DNA of 64,000 nucleotides from Metridium senile (lineage: Eukaryota; Cnidaria; Anthozoa; Actiniaria; Metridiidae), in contig OX459100.1 of the NCBI GenBank assembly GCA_949775045.1, positions 10,982,331 through 11,046,330 of the forward strand. The letters are read 5' to 3'. The stretch's first letter is position 1; each line of letters begins with the position of its first letter. Below the pieces are notes generated by a model. That model did no database searches and had not been told where the DNA came from. It saw nothing but the letters and a program-made list of their open reading frames with translations. Below, in pieces: positions 1 through 11,000 of the stretch. Both the position numbers and the translations under genes were made by a program.

Positions 1-1740
1 AGCAGTGTTTTCATTGTCCTAAATTGCAGGTAACTCTTTCTACTATTTACGCGAAAAGAAAGGCTTGTCAAACGGCATCGTTGATTGGTTGGTTGTCATG
101 AATCAACCTGTCGTTCAACGAGGCCATTTTGGCTTTTGTAGCAGGCCACATGCAGCTCGCTACACGTGTTGTTCGAAGCCGTAATAAAGGAAGACGTACA
201 CAATATTAACAATTACTACTCGAGAACAGAATATGGACATAAATTGTCAATAAATATCGAAAGTTGGGCATCAAAAATCGACAGTTGTAAAATGACGGGC
301 ATTTTGTCAATGACCTCGGCTCGCTCACTTCAAACAAAATATAAAAAAAAAAAATAAAAAGAGAAAATTTTGGCCTTATGTTAATTTACCACTTTAATTA
401 TTATTGATAAGAGTAATAAAAAGTTAATAGATATTAAGTTAAGCTAAATAAACCGTTTTAATTAAAAGATATTGATACGTTACGACAATTTTTACGACAT
501 GATCTATTTTGGTCGAAGAATAATATATTTACTCCTCTGTCACCGTCGCCGTCATTACCTTTTTAAAAATCAACAAAACGGACAAAATAATTAAATCTTT
601 TCAAGTCAAACCTTAGAACTACACACTCAAAGTGTAAAAAAAAATTCAACAAGGTTTTTGAAAAGCTACAGGTCTCGTGAAATTATTTCCAAACGACTTC
701 GATTCTCGGCTTCTTCAGTTCTTGTTCGATTTCCTCCGGTCTTTGACAAGTGTGTGTTATACTATTTAACTATTATACAAATACTAATACTACAAAACAC
801 CAAACTAACCATTCAACACTTACCTCAAAGATAACAAGATATTATCACTTTGAACCCTTGAAAATCATGAGCGTTTTTTTTTTCGTTGAAGAAACGAATA
901 ACATTCGACGTTTTGTGTTCTAATGATAATCGTAGGTAGGTTGCGTTACTTTCGTCATGATTGCGTGACGGGTATTACGACGTACGGGGTATTACGGCGT
1001 GACGATTATTTATATCGAATAAAATCATTTTAAGATTACAAATTAAATTTATTTATTTATTATTTATTAAAAAGATTATTCCATTAGGGTTTTTATGCTA
1101 TCCATTTTCCATATTTTTAATATTATTTTTTCTCATTTTTTTCTAAACCCCTATATTAAAAACAGCATACAATTTGTAACAGCCCCCCTATATAGCTTCC
1201 AAAAATAACTTGACCCACCTCAATATTGCCAACCCCCAACAGATTACTTGATGTATTTTTGAGAATACAGAACAATGAATTATTATTTTAACAAAAGAAA
1301 GTATGAATTGATGCCATATAATGATGCATATGGCCTATTCAAAGACTAAAACAACTCATAAAACAATATCAATATTCCAAATATTCTTGACTAAATATGA
1401 CCAAAATCTTCTCTTTTCATCTTGTAGCAAACCTAGTCACTCTAAAGAAGACGGAAGTCACAAGATCATATGGCTAATAATCTACAATCATTGACTAAAG
1501 TGCTGGCACGAATGTGATAAAGTAATTTTACTCAACTGCTGAAATTCAACTTCTCCCCCCCACCCCCCTTTGCAATGTTGAGGAGGGAGTCATTCTTTGG
1601 TGGTTGACCTGTCAATGCACTATCATTTCACACCAACATTGATGTGGGTAGCAGGGGGGGATTATGAGATAAAATACTAAAATTGTGCCAACTACTTTTG
1701 ACAATGAAGAATATTAATATTATGTCAATTTACTTTTGAC
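1..1740. other. No gene seen
   Basis: AT-rich sequence without a convincing exon. There is a 63-codon frame at 166-357 with no family resemblance, poly-C stretches around 1555-1568, and a poly-G near 1655. Nothing firmer can be said. Confidence 0.5.
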
Positions 1741-1760
1741 AATGATTGTGGATATTATAT

Positions 1761-2243
1761 CATCAATATCTATTGATAAATTTACCAGGAAGGGTAGAGA
1801 ATGAAGACCGGGTTCAAGGGGTATACAAACATCAATATCTATTGATAAATTTACCAGGAAGGGTAGAGAATAAAGACCGGGTTCAAGGGGTATACAAACA
1901 TCAATATCTATTGATAAACTTACCAGGAAGGGTAGAGAATGAAGACCGGGTTCAAGGGGTATACAAACATCAATATCTATTGATAAATTTACCAGGAAGG
2001 GTAGAGAATGAGGACCGGGTTCAAGGGGTATACAAACATCAATATCTATTGATAAATTTACCAGGAAGGGTAGAGAATGAAGACCGGGTTCAAGGGGTAT
2101 ACAAACATCAATATCTATTGATAAATTTACCAGGAAGGGTAGAGAATGAAGACCGGGTTCAAGGGGTATACAAACATCAATATCTATTGATAAATTTACC
2201 AGGAAGGGTAGAGAATGAGGACCGGGTTCAAGGGGTATACAAA
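1761..2243. repeat. 69-bp minisatellite, 7 copies
   Basis: The unit starts CATCAATATCTATTGATAAA and ends GGTTCAAGGGGTATACAAA; copies differ at only a few positions. The unit equals 23 codons, so several frames on both strands stay open for over 180 codons. These are not taken as genes. Confidence 0.95.
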
Positions 2244-2603
2244 CAGGCCTACAATTGTGGACAAAAATACTTGACAATTTTCAAATCATTGCAATAAAAA
2301 AAACTGGGCTTTTAATGTTTCAGCACTTATTTTTCCCCCCTCCCCCTGGGTCAATATTGATTGTTCGGGCTGGGCAATCAGAGACAAAACATTGTTATAT
2401 GGGGAAGGGGGATGAATTTAAGATATTGTTGAGGTGATTTTTCTTTGAGAACAACATACAAGACAAAAATGTACAATTTTGACAACTTTTTTGTCCAAGA
2501 TTGTAGGTGTCCCCATTTTCTTCTTGAAGAAATATTTTTTATTGGGAGCAACAAAAATGTCTTTCACCCTCCTTGCTTTAGAACAATACTGAATTGTTTA
2601 CAT

Positions 2604-2725
2604 TAGAGTGCAAATAATTTACCCGTAAAACAAAGTGCTAATTAGTACTAATTGAACAATAGAATTAGCATAAAATTGCACTAAATAGTCAGCTTACTAT
2701 TTCACAGGTTTATTATTTGCACTAA
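2604..2725. repeat. Short hairpin MITE, 'GAGTGCAAATAAT' family, copy 1
   Basis: Terminal TAGAGTGCAAATAAT and inverted ATTATTTGCACTAA, with internal GCTAATTAG motifs. Related copies lie at about 3536, 3936 and 36236. Confidence 0.65.
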
Positions 2726-2909
2726 CATATATAGCTAAATGTTAACTTGCGTGTTGCATTTGTTAATGAAATTCCTCAGAAAAAGTGTCTTGGTTAATAT
2801 TAACCTAGAAAGTATGTTGCAGTTTTTCTGTGCTCATTTTGATAGAACAAGATGCACTAAATCAGGGGTGTTTGATGGGAGAAGACTATGTAATAGGTAT
2901 AAGGATTAT

Positions 2910-3051
2910 TAGAGTGATTTTCCAATACGACTGTGAAAGAAAGAATTGGCAAACTAATAGTTACTAGACTTTGAATTTATTGTTTTCTTTTGTTCTTTAC
3001 CAAGTACAAACTAAATAGTTTTTCTTTCACGCTCAAATGAAAATCACTCTA
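2910..3051. repeat. Hairpin MITE, 'AGAGTGATTTTC' family, copy 1
   Basis: Ends TAGAGTGATTTTCC and inverted TGAAAATCACTCTA. The interior (GAATTGGCAAACTAATAGTT, TGTTTTCTTTTGTTCTTTACC) is shared with 3675-3820. Confidence 0.75.
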
Positions 3052-3139
3052 GTAAAATTAGTATTTACTGATCAGCATCATCACAATCATTATCACTATC
3101 ATTATTATCATAATCATTATTATATCACTATGGACCCAT

Positions 3140-3305
3140 CGAGCCAAGGTTTTACTTCTCTTGAGTATATGGAGTGACGAGAAAAGAAGCGTTTGGGATA
3201 CGTAATATATGTTATGTTCAGGCATGCTCAACAGGATATTAATGGCGGGTGCTGGAAGACGTTTCTTTTCTCTTCACACCATATAAGTAAGAGAAATATA
3301 ACCGC
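3140..3305. repeat. Imperfect hairpin element
   Basis: TTTACTTCTCTTGAGTATATGG...AAAAGAAGCGTTT-type left arm pairs imperfectly with GACGTTTCTTTTCTCTTCAC...GTAAGAGAAATA on the right. Confidence 0.45.
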
Positions 3306-3535
3306 TGCTTGCAGGGTCATCTATAAATCACTTACATGAACTTGACAAACACAGATTATTATTTTTATTAATATTACCAAAATTATCATCATCATCATCA
3401 TGATGACCATTGCAATAATAATCGTTATCAGCAATTGTAATAATCATATATTTCACTATCATCATCATAATATTTTCAACATAATTATCTTCATTGTCAT
3501 TATAACTAAGTTCATCTGTCCTGATCATAACTATA

Positions 3536-3672
3536 GAATGCAAACAAAATATCCGTGAAATGCAAATAACAAAAAAATATAAAATAGTGCTAATTAAACA
3601 ATAGAATTAGCATAAAATTGCACTCAATAGTATTACTAATATTTCACAGATACATATATTGTTCACACTCAT
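3536..3672. repeat. 'GAGTGCAAATAAT' family, copy 2 (diverged)
   Basis: Shares GTGCTAATTAAACAATAGAA and TTAGCATAAAATTGCACT with copy 1. The ends are degraded. Confidence 0.55.
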
Positions 3673-3674
3673 TG

Positions 3675-3820
3675 TAGAGTGATTTTCATATGACTGTGAA
3701 AGAATTGGCAAACTAATAGTTGTTACTACACTCTGAATCTATTGTTTTCTTTTGTTCTTTACCAACAAGTACGAACTAAATAGTCGTTTTTCTTTCACGG
3801 GCAAATGAAAATCACTCTAT
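3675..3820. repeat. 'AGAGTGATTTTC' family, copy 2
   Basis: Nearly collinear with 2910-3051, with the same ends and the same internal TTTTCTTTTGTTCTTTACCA. It directly abuts the preceding element. Confidence 0.75.
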
Positions 3821-3935
3821 CATGTCCAATATTAGTATTATAAAAATTCTTAGACTATTTCTATCTTCTATAACAATAAAATGTTATCACATTCCTGTAC
3901 GTCAAAAATATTTCAAATATTAAAGAGAACACTAT

Positions 3936-4007
3936 TGGAGTGCAAACAATATTATTTAATATTTAGTATTTCACTAATGTTTCACAGATATATTATTTGC
4001 ACTCTAA
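3936..4007. repeat. 'GAGTGCAAATAAT' family, short copy 3
   Basis: GGAGTGCAAACAATATTATT and inverted ATATTATTTGCACTCTAA with almost no interior. Confidence 0.55.
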
Positions 4008-4020
4008 ACTATGTGTACTC

Positions 4021-4214
4021 TTAGCCTCCTCTGCAGGCAACTCCTGAGTCCGAGTTTGGGGTTCCTGTGTTGAAATTTCAAAGACGCTGAAGCCTGGTGT
4101 CCTCATCCTCCCCCCTTCAGCCATTTTTTGCCATATGCCACAGGAAGCCTGCATCATGTTTTTTTCTTTTTCTTCATTTTTTTCTGCCTTAGATATGCCT
4201 GCAGACGAGGCTAG
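4021..4214. repeat. MITE-like element with TAGCCTCCTCTGCAGGCA ends
   Basis: Left end TTAGCCTCCTCTGCAGGC, right end TGCCTGCAGACGAGGCTA. The interior is about 160 bp with pyrimidine runs. Confidence 0.7.
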
Positions 4215-4752
4215 TGTACTCTAGTTAGTAACTATTTTGTGTTTACTTCATGGTTCTAGTGTTTTTGCTCTAATTTTAAACAATCAAATATGAATTGTTC
4301 TACAAACTATCCATACGGATGTAGCGTCATTGAATACATGTTTTGCATAAAGGTTGTCAAAGGCAATCGTTGTCATTACAAGCTAGATTGGAATTGTGGG
4401 CAAGCACATTGATTATTTATGAAACACAAGCAACACTAAATATCTAAACAATGACTTCCATGTATTTGGGAAGAATAATGTTTGAAGAAACGTTGAGTTT
4501 GCGTTAAAGATTTTACCCACAATTCTTTACTCTATAGGAATACACTATAGGAATGACCTATCACCTCTGACATCCTTTTTAAAATAGCAGTTAAGTTTAT
4601 AAAATATCTCTAGTTCATTATGTTTTAAGGTCAAGCTATCTTAGTCAGCCTGATAGACCAGGGTTTTTCTTGTAGTAAGCAGAATCCAATAATCCATCAA
4701 TGACGTTGAACAAACAGATTTGCATTAATCCTTCACCTTATTCTCAAGGTGT

Positions 4753-5376
4753 CTACATTTCTGTGTTCTCTTCACTATTGTCAACCTTTGTCTCACCATC
4801 TGGTTGTTCTTTACTTTCTTCCTTTTTCTCCTCCTCCTTTGCTTCTTCTTTGGCCTCCTCTTTGGACTCTTCCTTAGCCTCCTCCTTTGTTTCTTCTTTG
4901 GCCTCCTCCTTGGCCTCCTCTTTGGCCTCCTCCTTGGCCTCCTCTTTGGCCTCCTCCTTGGCCTCCTCTTTGGCTTCCTCCTTGGCTTCCTCCTTGGCTT
5001 CCTCCTTGGGTTCCACCTTGGGTTCCACCTTGGGTTCCTCCTTGGCTTCTTCCTTGGCCTCCTCCTTGGCTTCAACCTTGGTCTCCTCCTTGGCTTCCTC
5101 TTTGGCTTCAACCTTGGCTTCCTCCTTGGCTTCCTCCTTGGCTTCCTCCTTGGCTTCAACCTTGGCTTCCTCCTTGGCTTCCACCTTGGCCTCCTCCTTG
5201 GCCTCTTCCTTGCTTTCTTCTGTCTTTTCTTCCTCCTTCTTCTCCTCCTTCTTTTCCTGTGGTGCTGCTTCATCACCTTCTTTTCCACCTTCAGCAGGAG
5301 TCTCAGCACCTTCTTGTGAATCACCTTTTGCCTCTTCTTCATCAGAATTTTCACGTCTTTTTACAACTTTAGGTTT
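4753..5376 (-). repeat. Coding 12-bp minisatellite in the last exon of the VAT1-like gene (KEEA tail)
   Basis: On the coding strand the exon is built of imperfect 12-bp units that translate as KEEA, with KVEA, KEEP and KVEP variants. It runs from about 5240 down to 4800. It is preceded by an acidic linker (ENSDEEEAKGDSQEG) and followed by a non-repeat end (NSEENTEM). The frame is open from the splice acceptor (CTGCAG before 5376) to the stop at 4753-4755. The unit length is a multiple of three, so other frames are also open; those are shadows. Copy number is likely to vary between individuals (inference). Confidence 0.85.
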
Positions 5377-7990
5377 CTGCAGGGGACAGAGAAATGCAAT
5401 GAAGAGTTAAACAATGTTGACATCTTATAATCTAATAGAATATTGTACTTGTGAAAAGTCATTGATATCAGTGGTATTTGCAGCAAAATAGGTTGTGCCA
5501 ACAGTTGTAGAAATATAAATAAATAGATAAAAAAATAGATATAGATAAATAGATAGATAAATAAATAAACACATAAATAGAAATAGAAATAGTAGAAATA
5601 TAAATAAAAAAAAATTAAAAAAAATAGATATAGATCAATAGATAGATAAATAAACACATAAATAAACAAAGGAAATGTAAAAATAAATAGATAATTTAAT
5701 AGATAGATAAACAAATAAACAAAGAAATAAATAAACAAGTACATACATAAATACATAGACAAATAAATAAATACATAGATAGAAAAATAGATAAATACAT
5801 AGACAAATAAATAAATACATAGATAAATAGATAAATAGATAGATAAATAAATAAATAAATAAGTAAAAAAATTAAATAAATAAATAAGTAAAAAAATTAA
5901 ATAAATAAATAAATCAGTAGATAAATAAATAAATAAGTAAAAAAATTAAATAAATAAATAAATAAGTAAAAAAAATAAAAAAAAATAAATAAAAATAAAT
6001 AAATAAATAAATAAATAGATAAATAAATAAATAAATAAGTAAAAAAATTAAATAAATGGATAAATAAATGGATAAATAGACATATAAATAAATAAATAAA
6101 CAAGCACATAAATATCTCTACCTCAGTATGAAACTTGGAGAAAGATTTCTTCCTCTTCTTGACGGGTTCAGCTTCTGGATTTGGGTCCTTCAAGGGAGAC
6201 AGAAGAACTTTGCCAATGTTGGCACGGTCATGCATTCTCTGATGTGCCTGGGCAACCTGATGGTAAATAAACACAACAGTATTACAGTCAACACACATCA
6301 CGCATGAACACTAAAGTTTTGAAACAAATATTAGAATATTGCAAACAAGTAATCAAGTTTGTGGGTGGCATGAGTGGCATGCATGAGTGACCTAGCGGTG
6401 AGAGCGCTGGCTTTTCACCACTGTAACCTGGGTTGGATTCCCGGCTCAAGTGACAAATGAATTGAGTTTGTTTGTGTGCTGTTCTCTCTCATGCCACATG
6501 GGTTTTTCCACCGGGTTATCTGGTTTTCCTCCCTTGGCAAAAATCAACATGTTAGCAGAGTTGTGTGTTGTTAATATGGAATGTAGTGGTAGTGAGTGTG
6601 GGTGAACCTTATGGAAGAGCCCTGACAGGGAGAGATGGTTGTAAAATATCTATATATTTATATTTTTCAAAATGAATAATTGATTATTCAAGATTTGGTT
6701 TCAAAGTTGAAAATATACAGCACATAATTATCCAATTACAGAAAATCTACTTTATGTTATGATTACACATGCAATAGTTTTTTGTATTACATAAAGTGTG
6801 TTCATGGTGTGAAGTACGTTGACAGTAAAAGAATGAAATGGGTGGAAGTGGGAGAATAGAATAGGATAAGAAACAATGGTGCAAAGAGAAAAATGCAAGT
6901 GACCCCTACTTCTGCCTCCCTTAAATAGCAGTTGGTGTAGAATGCTTCAAAGAAGAGCCCCAAAAGGAGAGATTATTATTCAATAAAAGACAAAGATGTG
7001 CAATAATACTCAAGTTTCATGTTATCTAGCACAGCTGTACAATTTTGCACATTTGCACAGGGATAAACTCGATTCCTAGTAAATTCAAATGTGTTTTCAA
7101 TTGGTAATTAATCACATTTTTTGTGCTTGGCTTGGAATGAGTGAAATTTTTTATACAACAAATCGAGGCTTAGCCTGTGCAAATGCACCTTTTGTCAAAT
7201 AGTATAGCAGTACTAGATAACTTAAAACTGCAGTATTTAACCAACCTCTTCAAAAGCATAGATCGTATCAATAGGCATCTTCAAGGTACCGTCCAAGTAC
7301 ATCTTGAGCATCTCGTCCATGGCTTCATGTAGCAGCTCTGGTTTGATATACACAAGTTCCATCCCACACACTGACCTACAGTCGTTGATCAGCTTCAATG
7401 GATTGAATGTAACTCCTCCAAACCACTAGGACAGGGAAAAAATGTAAATTGAAAGATATGAACAAAAAAATATATGAATAAAAAAATGGAAAATAAAATA
7501 TAGGAATTGAAAAATGAGAAAAAGATAGGAATTTAAAGAGGGGAAATAAAAGATAGGAATTTAAAGAGGGGAAATAAGATATAAGAATTGAAAAATGGGA
7601 AATAGAAGATGGGAAATCCAAAAAAATAACATTGATGACAAAGATTATAATAATTATAATGATAAAATAAATATAACATTCAACACAAAGGATCAGAGTT
7701 ATTTTTTCTTCTAAGAAATGATCACAAAATCTATTATGTTTATTGCTTACTGATTTCAATCCTGCAAACAGGCTTTTGGATTCAGAAATATTATTTGACC
7801 ATCCTGAAAATAAAACAAACAAAATATTTATTAGAAATAGACAAACCAGCAAGTATCTCTATATCTTGACCACTAAATCTTTTTTTTCCAATATCTATTC
7901 ATATTCTATAATATTGTAAATTTTATATGTATGGTATTTATAATCAGCATGGTAAAGATGTAAACCTGTCCAATAAAGTTTTTTTTAAAT

Positions 7991-8081
<91 letters not shown>

Positions 8082-11000
8082 TATATCTTATATAGCGCTT
8101 ATTCAAGTCTGTTCTAAGCACTTAAAATAAAAATACAAAAATGGATATGATTATAATGAAAAAGCTAATTTAAATAAATGAGTTTTGAGTTTGGACTTGA
8201 ATGAAGATACACTTGAAATGACAATTATTGAAGGAGGTAGAGAGTTCCAAAGTAGAGGAGCAGCGACTGAGAAAGAACATAGACCATATGACTTGAGATT
8301 GTATGACTTTGAGGATAGCAACAAGTGAAAAGATGAGTGGAGATTTCTTGCAGGTTTGTGAATAGTGATGAGATCTTGAATGTAAACAGGCGAAAGACCA
8401 TGGAGTGCTTTAAGTGTTAGAAGAATTATTTTAAACTTAATACGGTCAGCAACAGGAAGCCAATGCAAGTGAGAGATGTGATGAGGTTTTCGAGATAAAG
8501 TGCGGAAAATCATTTGCTATTTGAAGGTCAAATATTATAATTAAGTTGTTCTATTTGTAAAAATGGTCCAAAAACGGTCAAAATGTCTTTTCAATTCTGT
8601 ATTTGACTGGACAAGTACTAAAAATGACTGGACAATGAACAGCTGTTATTTTGAGCCCTGGAGGTGAACCCAACACCTCCTGCAACTAGGCAATACGATA
8701 TCGTACATACCATATATAACCAATGTACCAAGTGGACTAAGAAGATCATAGCATTTCTTGGTGTCATGTCCACCCAGAGGGTCTAGAATTAGGTCAACAG
8801 TAGGAGTAATTCTAAGGAAAGAAAAGAAAAATTAAACTCTAAGATCAAGTGTTTTTTATTAACAAGTATGAAGGCTGCTTTCTATATTTTGATCCTGACT
8901 ATATATGGCACTTCCATGATGTCATCTCTATCTGACACACTATGTGGAACTTCAAACACTGATAAAGATAATTGTGGTATACAAACAAAATATATTTTGT
9001 GCAAACATCATTGATGTGTCATAAGGATTAAAATATTTTGAAATCACAACAGTCTTTTCACAGTTTACTTGCCTTGATAGCATGTAATATATTCTTTAGA
9101 ATTTGACAGCCCATGCAATTTCAATTATGTTTTTCAATTGTTTGATAATGTGTGCATTCCATAAATTACAATGGACTGTAATACTAAAGAATGTTTCACA
9201 TGCTATAAAGGCGGAGGTTGATCAACAAGCACTGTGAAAAGGGCTATTATCTAGCTTACTTTTTGATTTCTTCAACATAATCTTGTGTTCTGTAGTCAAT
9301 GACATGTTCAACACCTTGTTGCTTGATTGCTTCATGCTAAAGATAAAAAGGTAATTGTATAATAAAATAAAATATATCAAGAAAAAAAAGAAGGAAGGAA
9401 AACAAGAAAACAAGAAAGGAAGGAAAGAGGAATGACGCAAGCAAGGAAGAAATATGCAAGGAAGAATAGAAGGAAGGAATGAATGAAGCAAGCAAAGAAA
9501 GAAGCAAGCAAGGAAGAAGGAAGGAATGAAGGAAGGAAAGAATGAAGGAAAGAATGAAGGAAAGAATGAAGGAAGTAAGGAAGAAATGAAAGATTGAAAG
9601 AAAAAAACACAGGAATGAAGGAAAGAAGCATGGAAGGAAAGAAGGGTTAAGGAAGAGAGAAAGAAAGAAAGAAAGAAAGGGAAGAAGGAGGAAAGAAAGG
9701 GAAGAAAGAAAGGGAAGAAGGAAGAAAGAAAGGGAAGAAGGAAGAAAGAAACAAAGGGAAGAAGGAGGAAAGAAAGGGAAGAAGGAAGAAAGAAAGGGAA
9801 GAAGGAAGAAAGAAAGGGAAGAATGAAGAAAGAAAGAAAGGGAAGAAGGAGGAAAGAAAGGGAAGAAGGAAGAAAGAAAGGGAAGAAGGAAGCAAGAAAG
9901 GGAAGAAGGAAGAAAGAAAGGGAAGAAGGAAGAAAGAAAGGGAAGAAGGAAGAAAGAAAGGGAAGAAGGAAGAAAGAAAGGGAAGAAGGAAGAAAGAAAG
10001 GGAAGAAGGAAGAAAGAAAGGGAAGAAGGAGGAAAGAAAGGGAAGAAGGAAGAAAGAAAGGGAAGAAGGAGGAAAGAATGGGAAGAAGGAAGAAAGAAAG
10101 AAAGGGAAGAAGAAATGGAGGAAGGAAGAAAGAGAAGAAGGAAGAAAGAAAGGGAAGAAGGAAGAAAGAAAGAAAGAGAAATGGAGGAAGGAAGAAAGGG
10201 AGGAAGGAAGGAAGAAAGAGAAGAAGAAATGGAGGAAGGAAGAAAGGGAGGAAGGAAGGAAGAAAGAGAAGAAGAAATGGAGGAAGGAAGAAAGGGAGGA
10301 AGGAAGGAAGAAAGAGAAGAAGAAATGGAGGAAGGAAGAAAGGGAGGAAGGAAGGAAGAAAGAGAAATGGAGGAAGGAAGAAAGGGAGGAAGGAAGGAAG
10401 AAAGAGAAGAAGAAATGGAGGAAGGAAGGAAGGGAGGAAGGAAGGAAGAAAGAGAAGAAGAAATGGAGGAAGGAAGAAAGAGAAGAAGAAAGGGAGGAAG
10501 GAAGAAAGGGAGGAAGGAAGGAAGAAAAAAGGGAGGAAGGAAGGCAAGTAGAAAGAAAGAAGCAATGAAGGAAGGAAATAATAATAAAATGACTCAAGAA
10601 GGACAAGAAAATAATGAAAGAAAGGAAAGATGCAAATTACAAGTACATGAAGGTAAACAGGAATGATGGAATGACAAATGCAAAAACAAATCTCAGAAAG
10701 GGAAGGAAAGAGTTAATAGGAGAGGTTTCACAAAATGATAGCTAGGCAAATAAAACAGATTCATACCTTTGATAACGATGCAGTAGCAAAGATTGTAAGT
10801 CCTTTTACAGTCTTACACAGTTGGATTAGTGCCATTCCCTACAAAAAAAACCCACATGCTTGAAGTATTAGAAACTGGATGATGCAAAATTGTAGTTAAA
10901 GTAATGTACCCCTTATTGCAAGAATGTGAAAACATAAAAAGAGAAAAAAAGTTTATCCAGAATATTCTCAAATTACAGTGAGGATACTCATACCATGAAC

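Noticed and set aside
1761..2243. Possible CRISPR-like array
   Set aside because: Units are contiguous 69-bp tandem copies without unique spacers, in an animal genome.
1720..2297. Two overlapping opposite-strand frames of over 180 codons
   Set aside because: They are translations of the 69-bp minisatellite; the unit is a multiple of three.
4700..5410. Plus-strand Ser/Ala, Leu/Phe and Pro/Trp frames over the VAT1-like tail
   Set aside because: These are shadows of the KEEA coding repeat on the minus strand, which is in frame with the upstream exons.
9222..10666. Long Phe/Leu/Pro/Ser and Lys/Glu/Gly/Arg frames
   Set aside because: Low-complexity translation of the polypurine tract; no start context, splice logic or domain.
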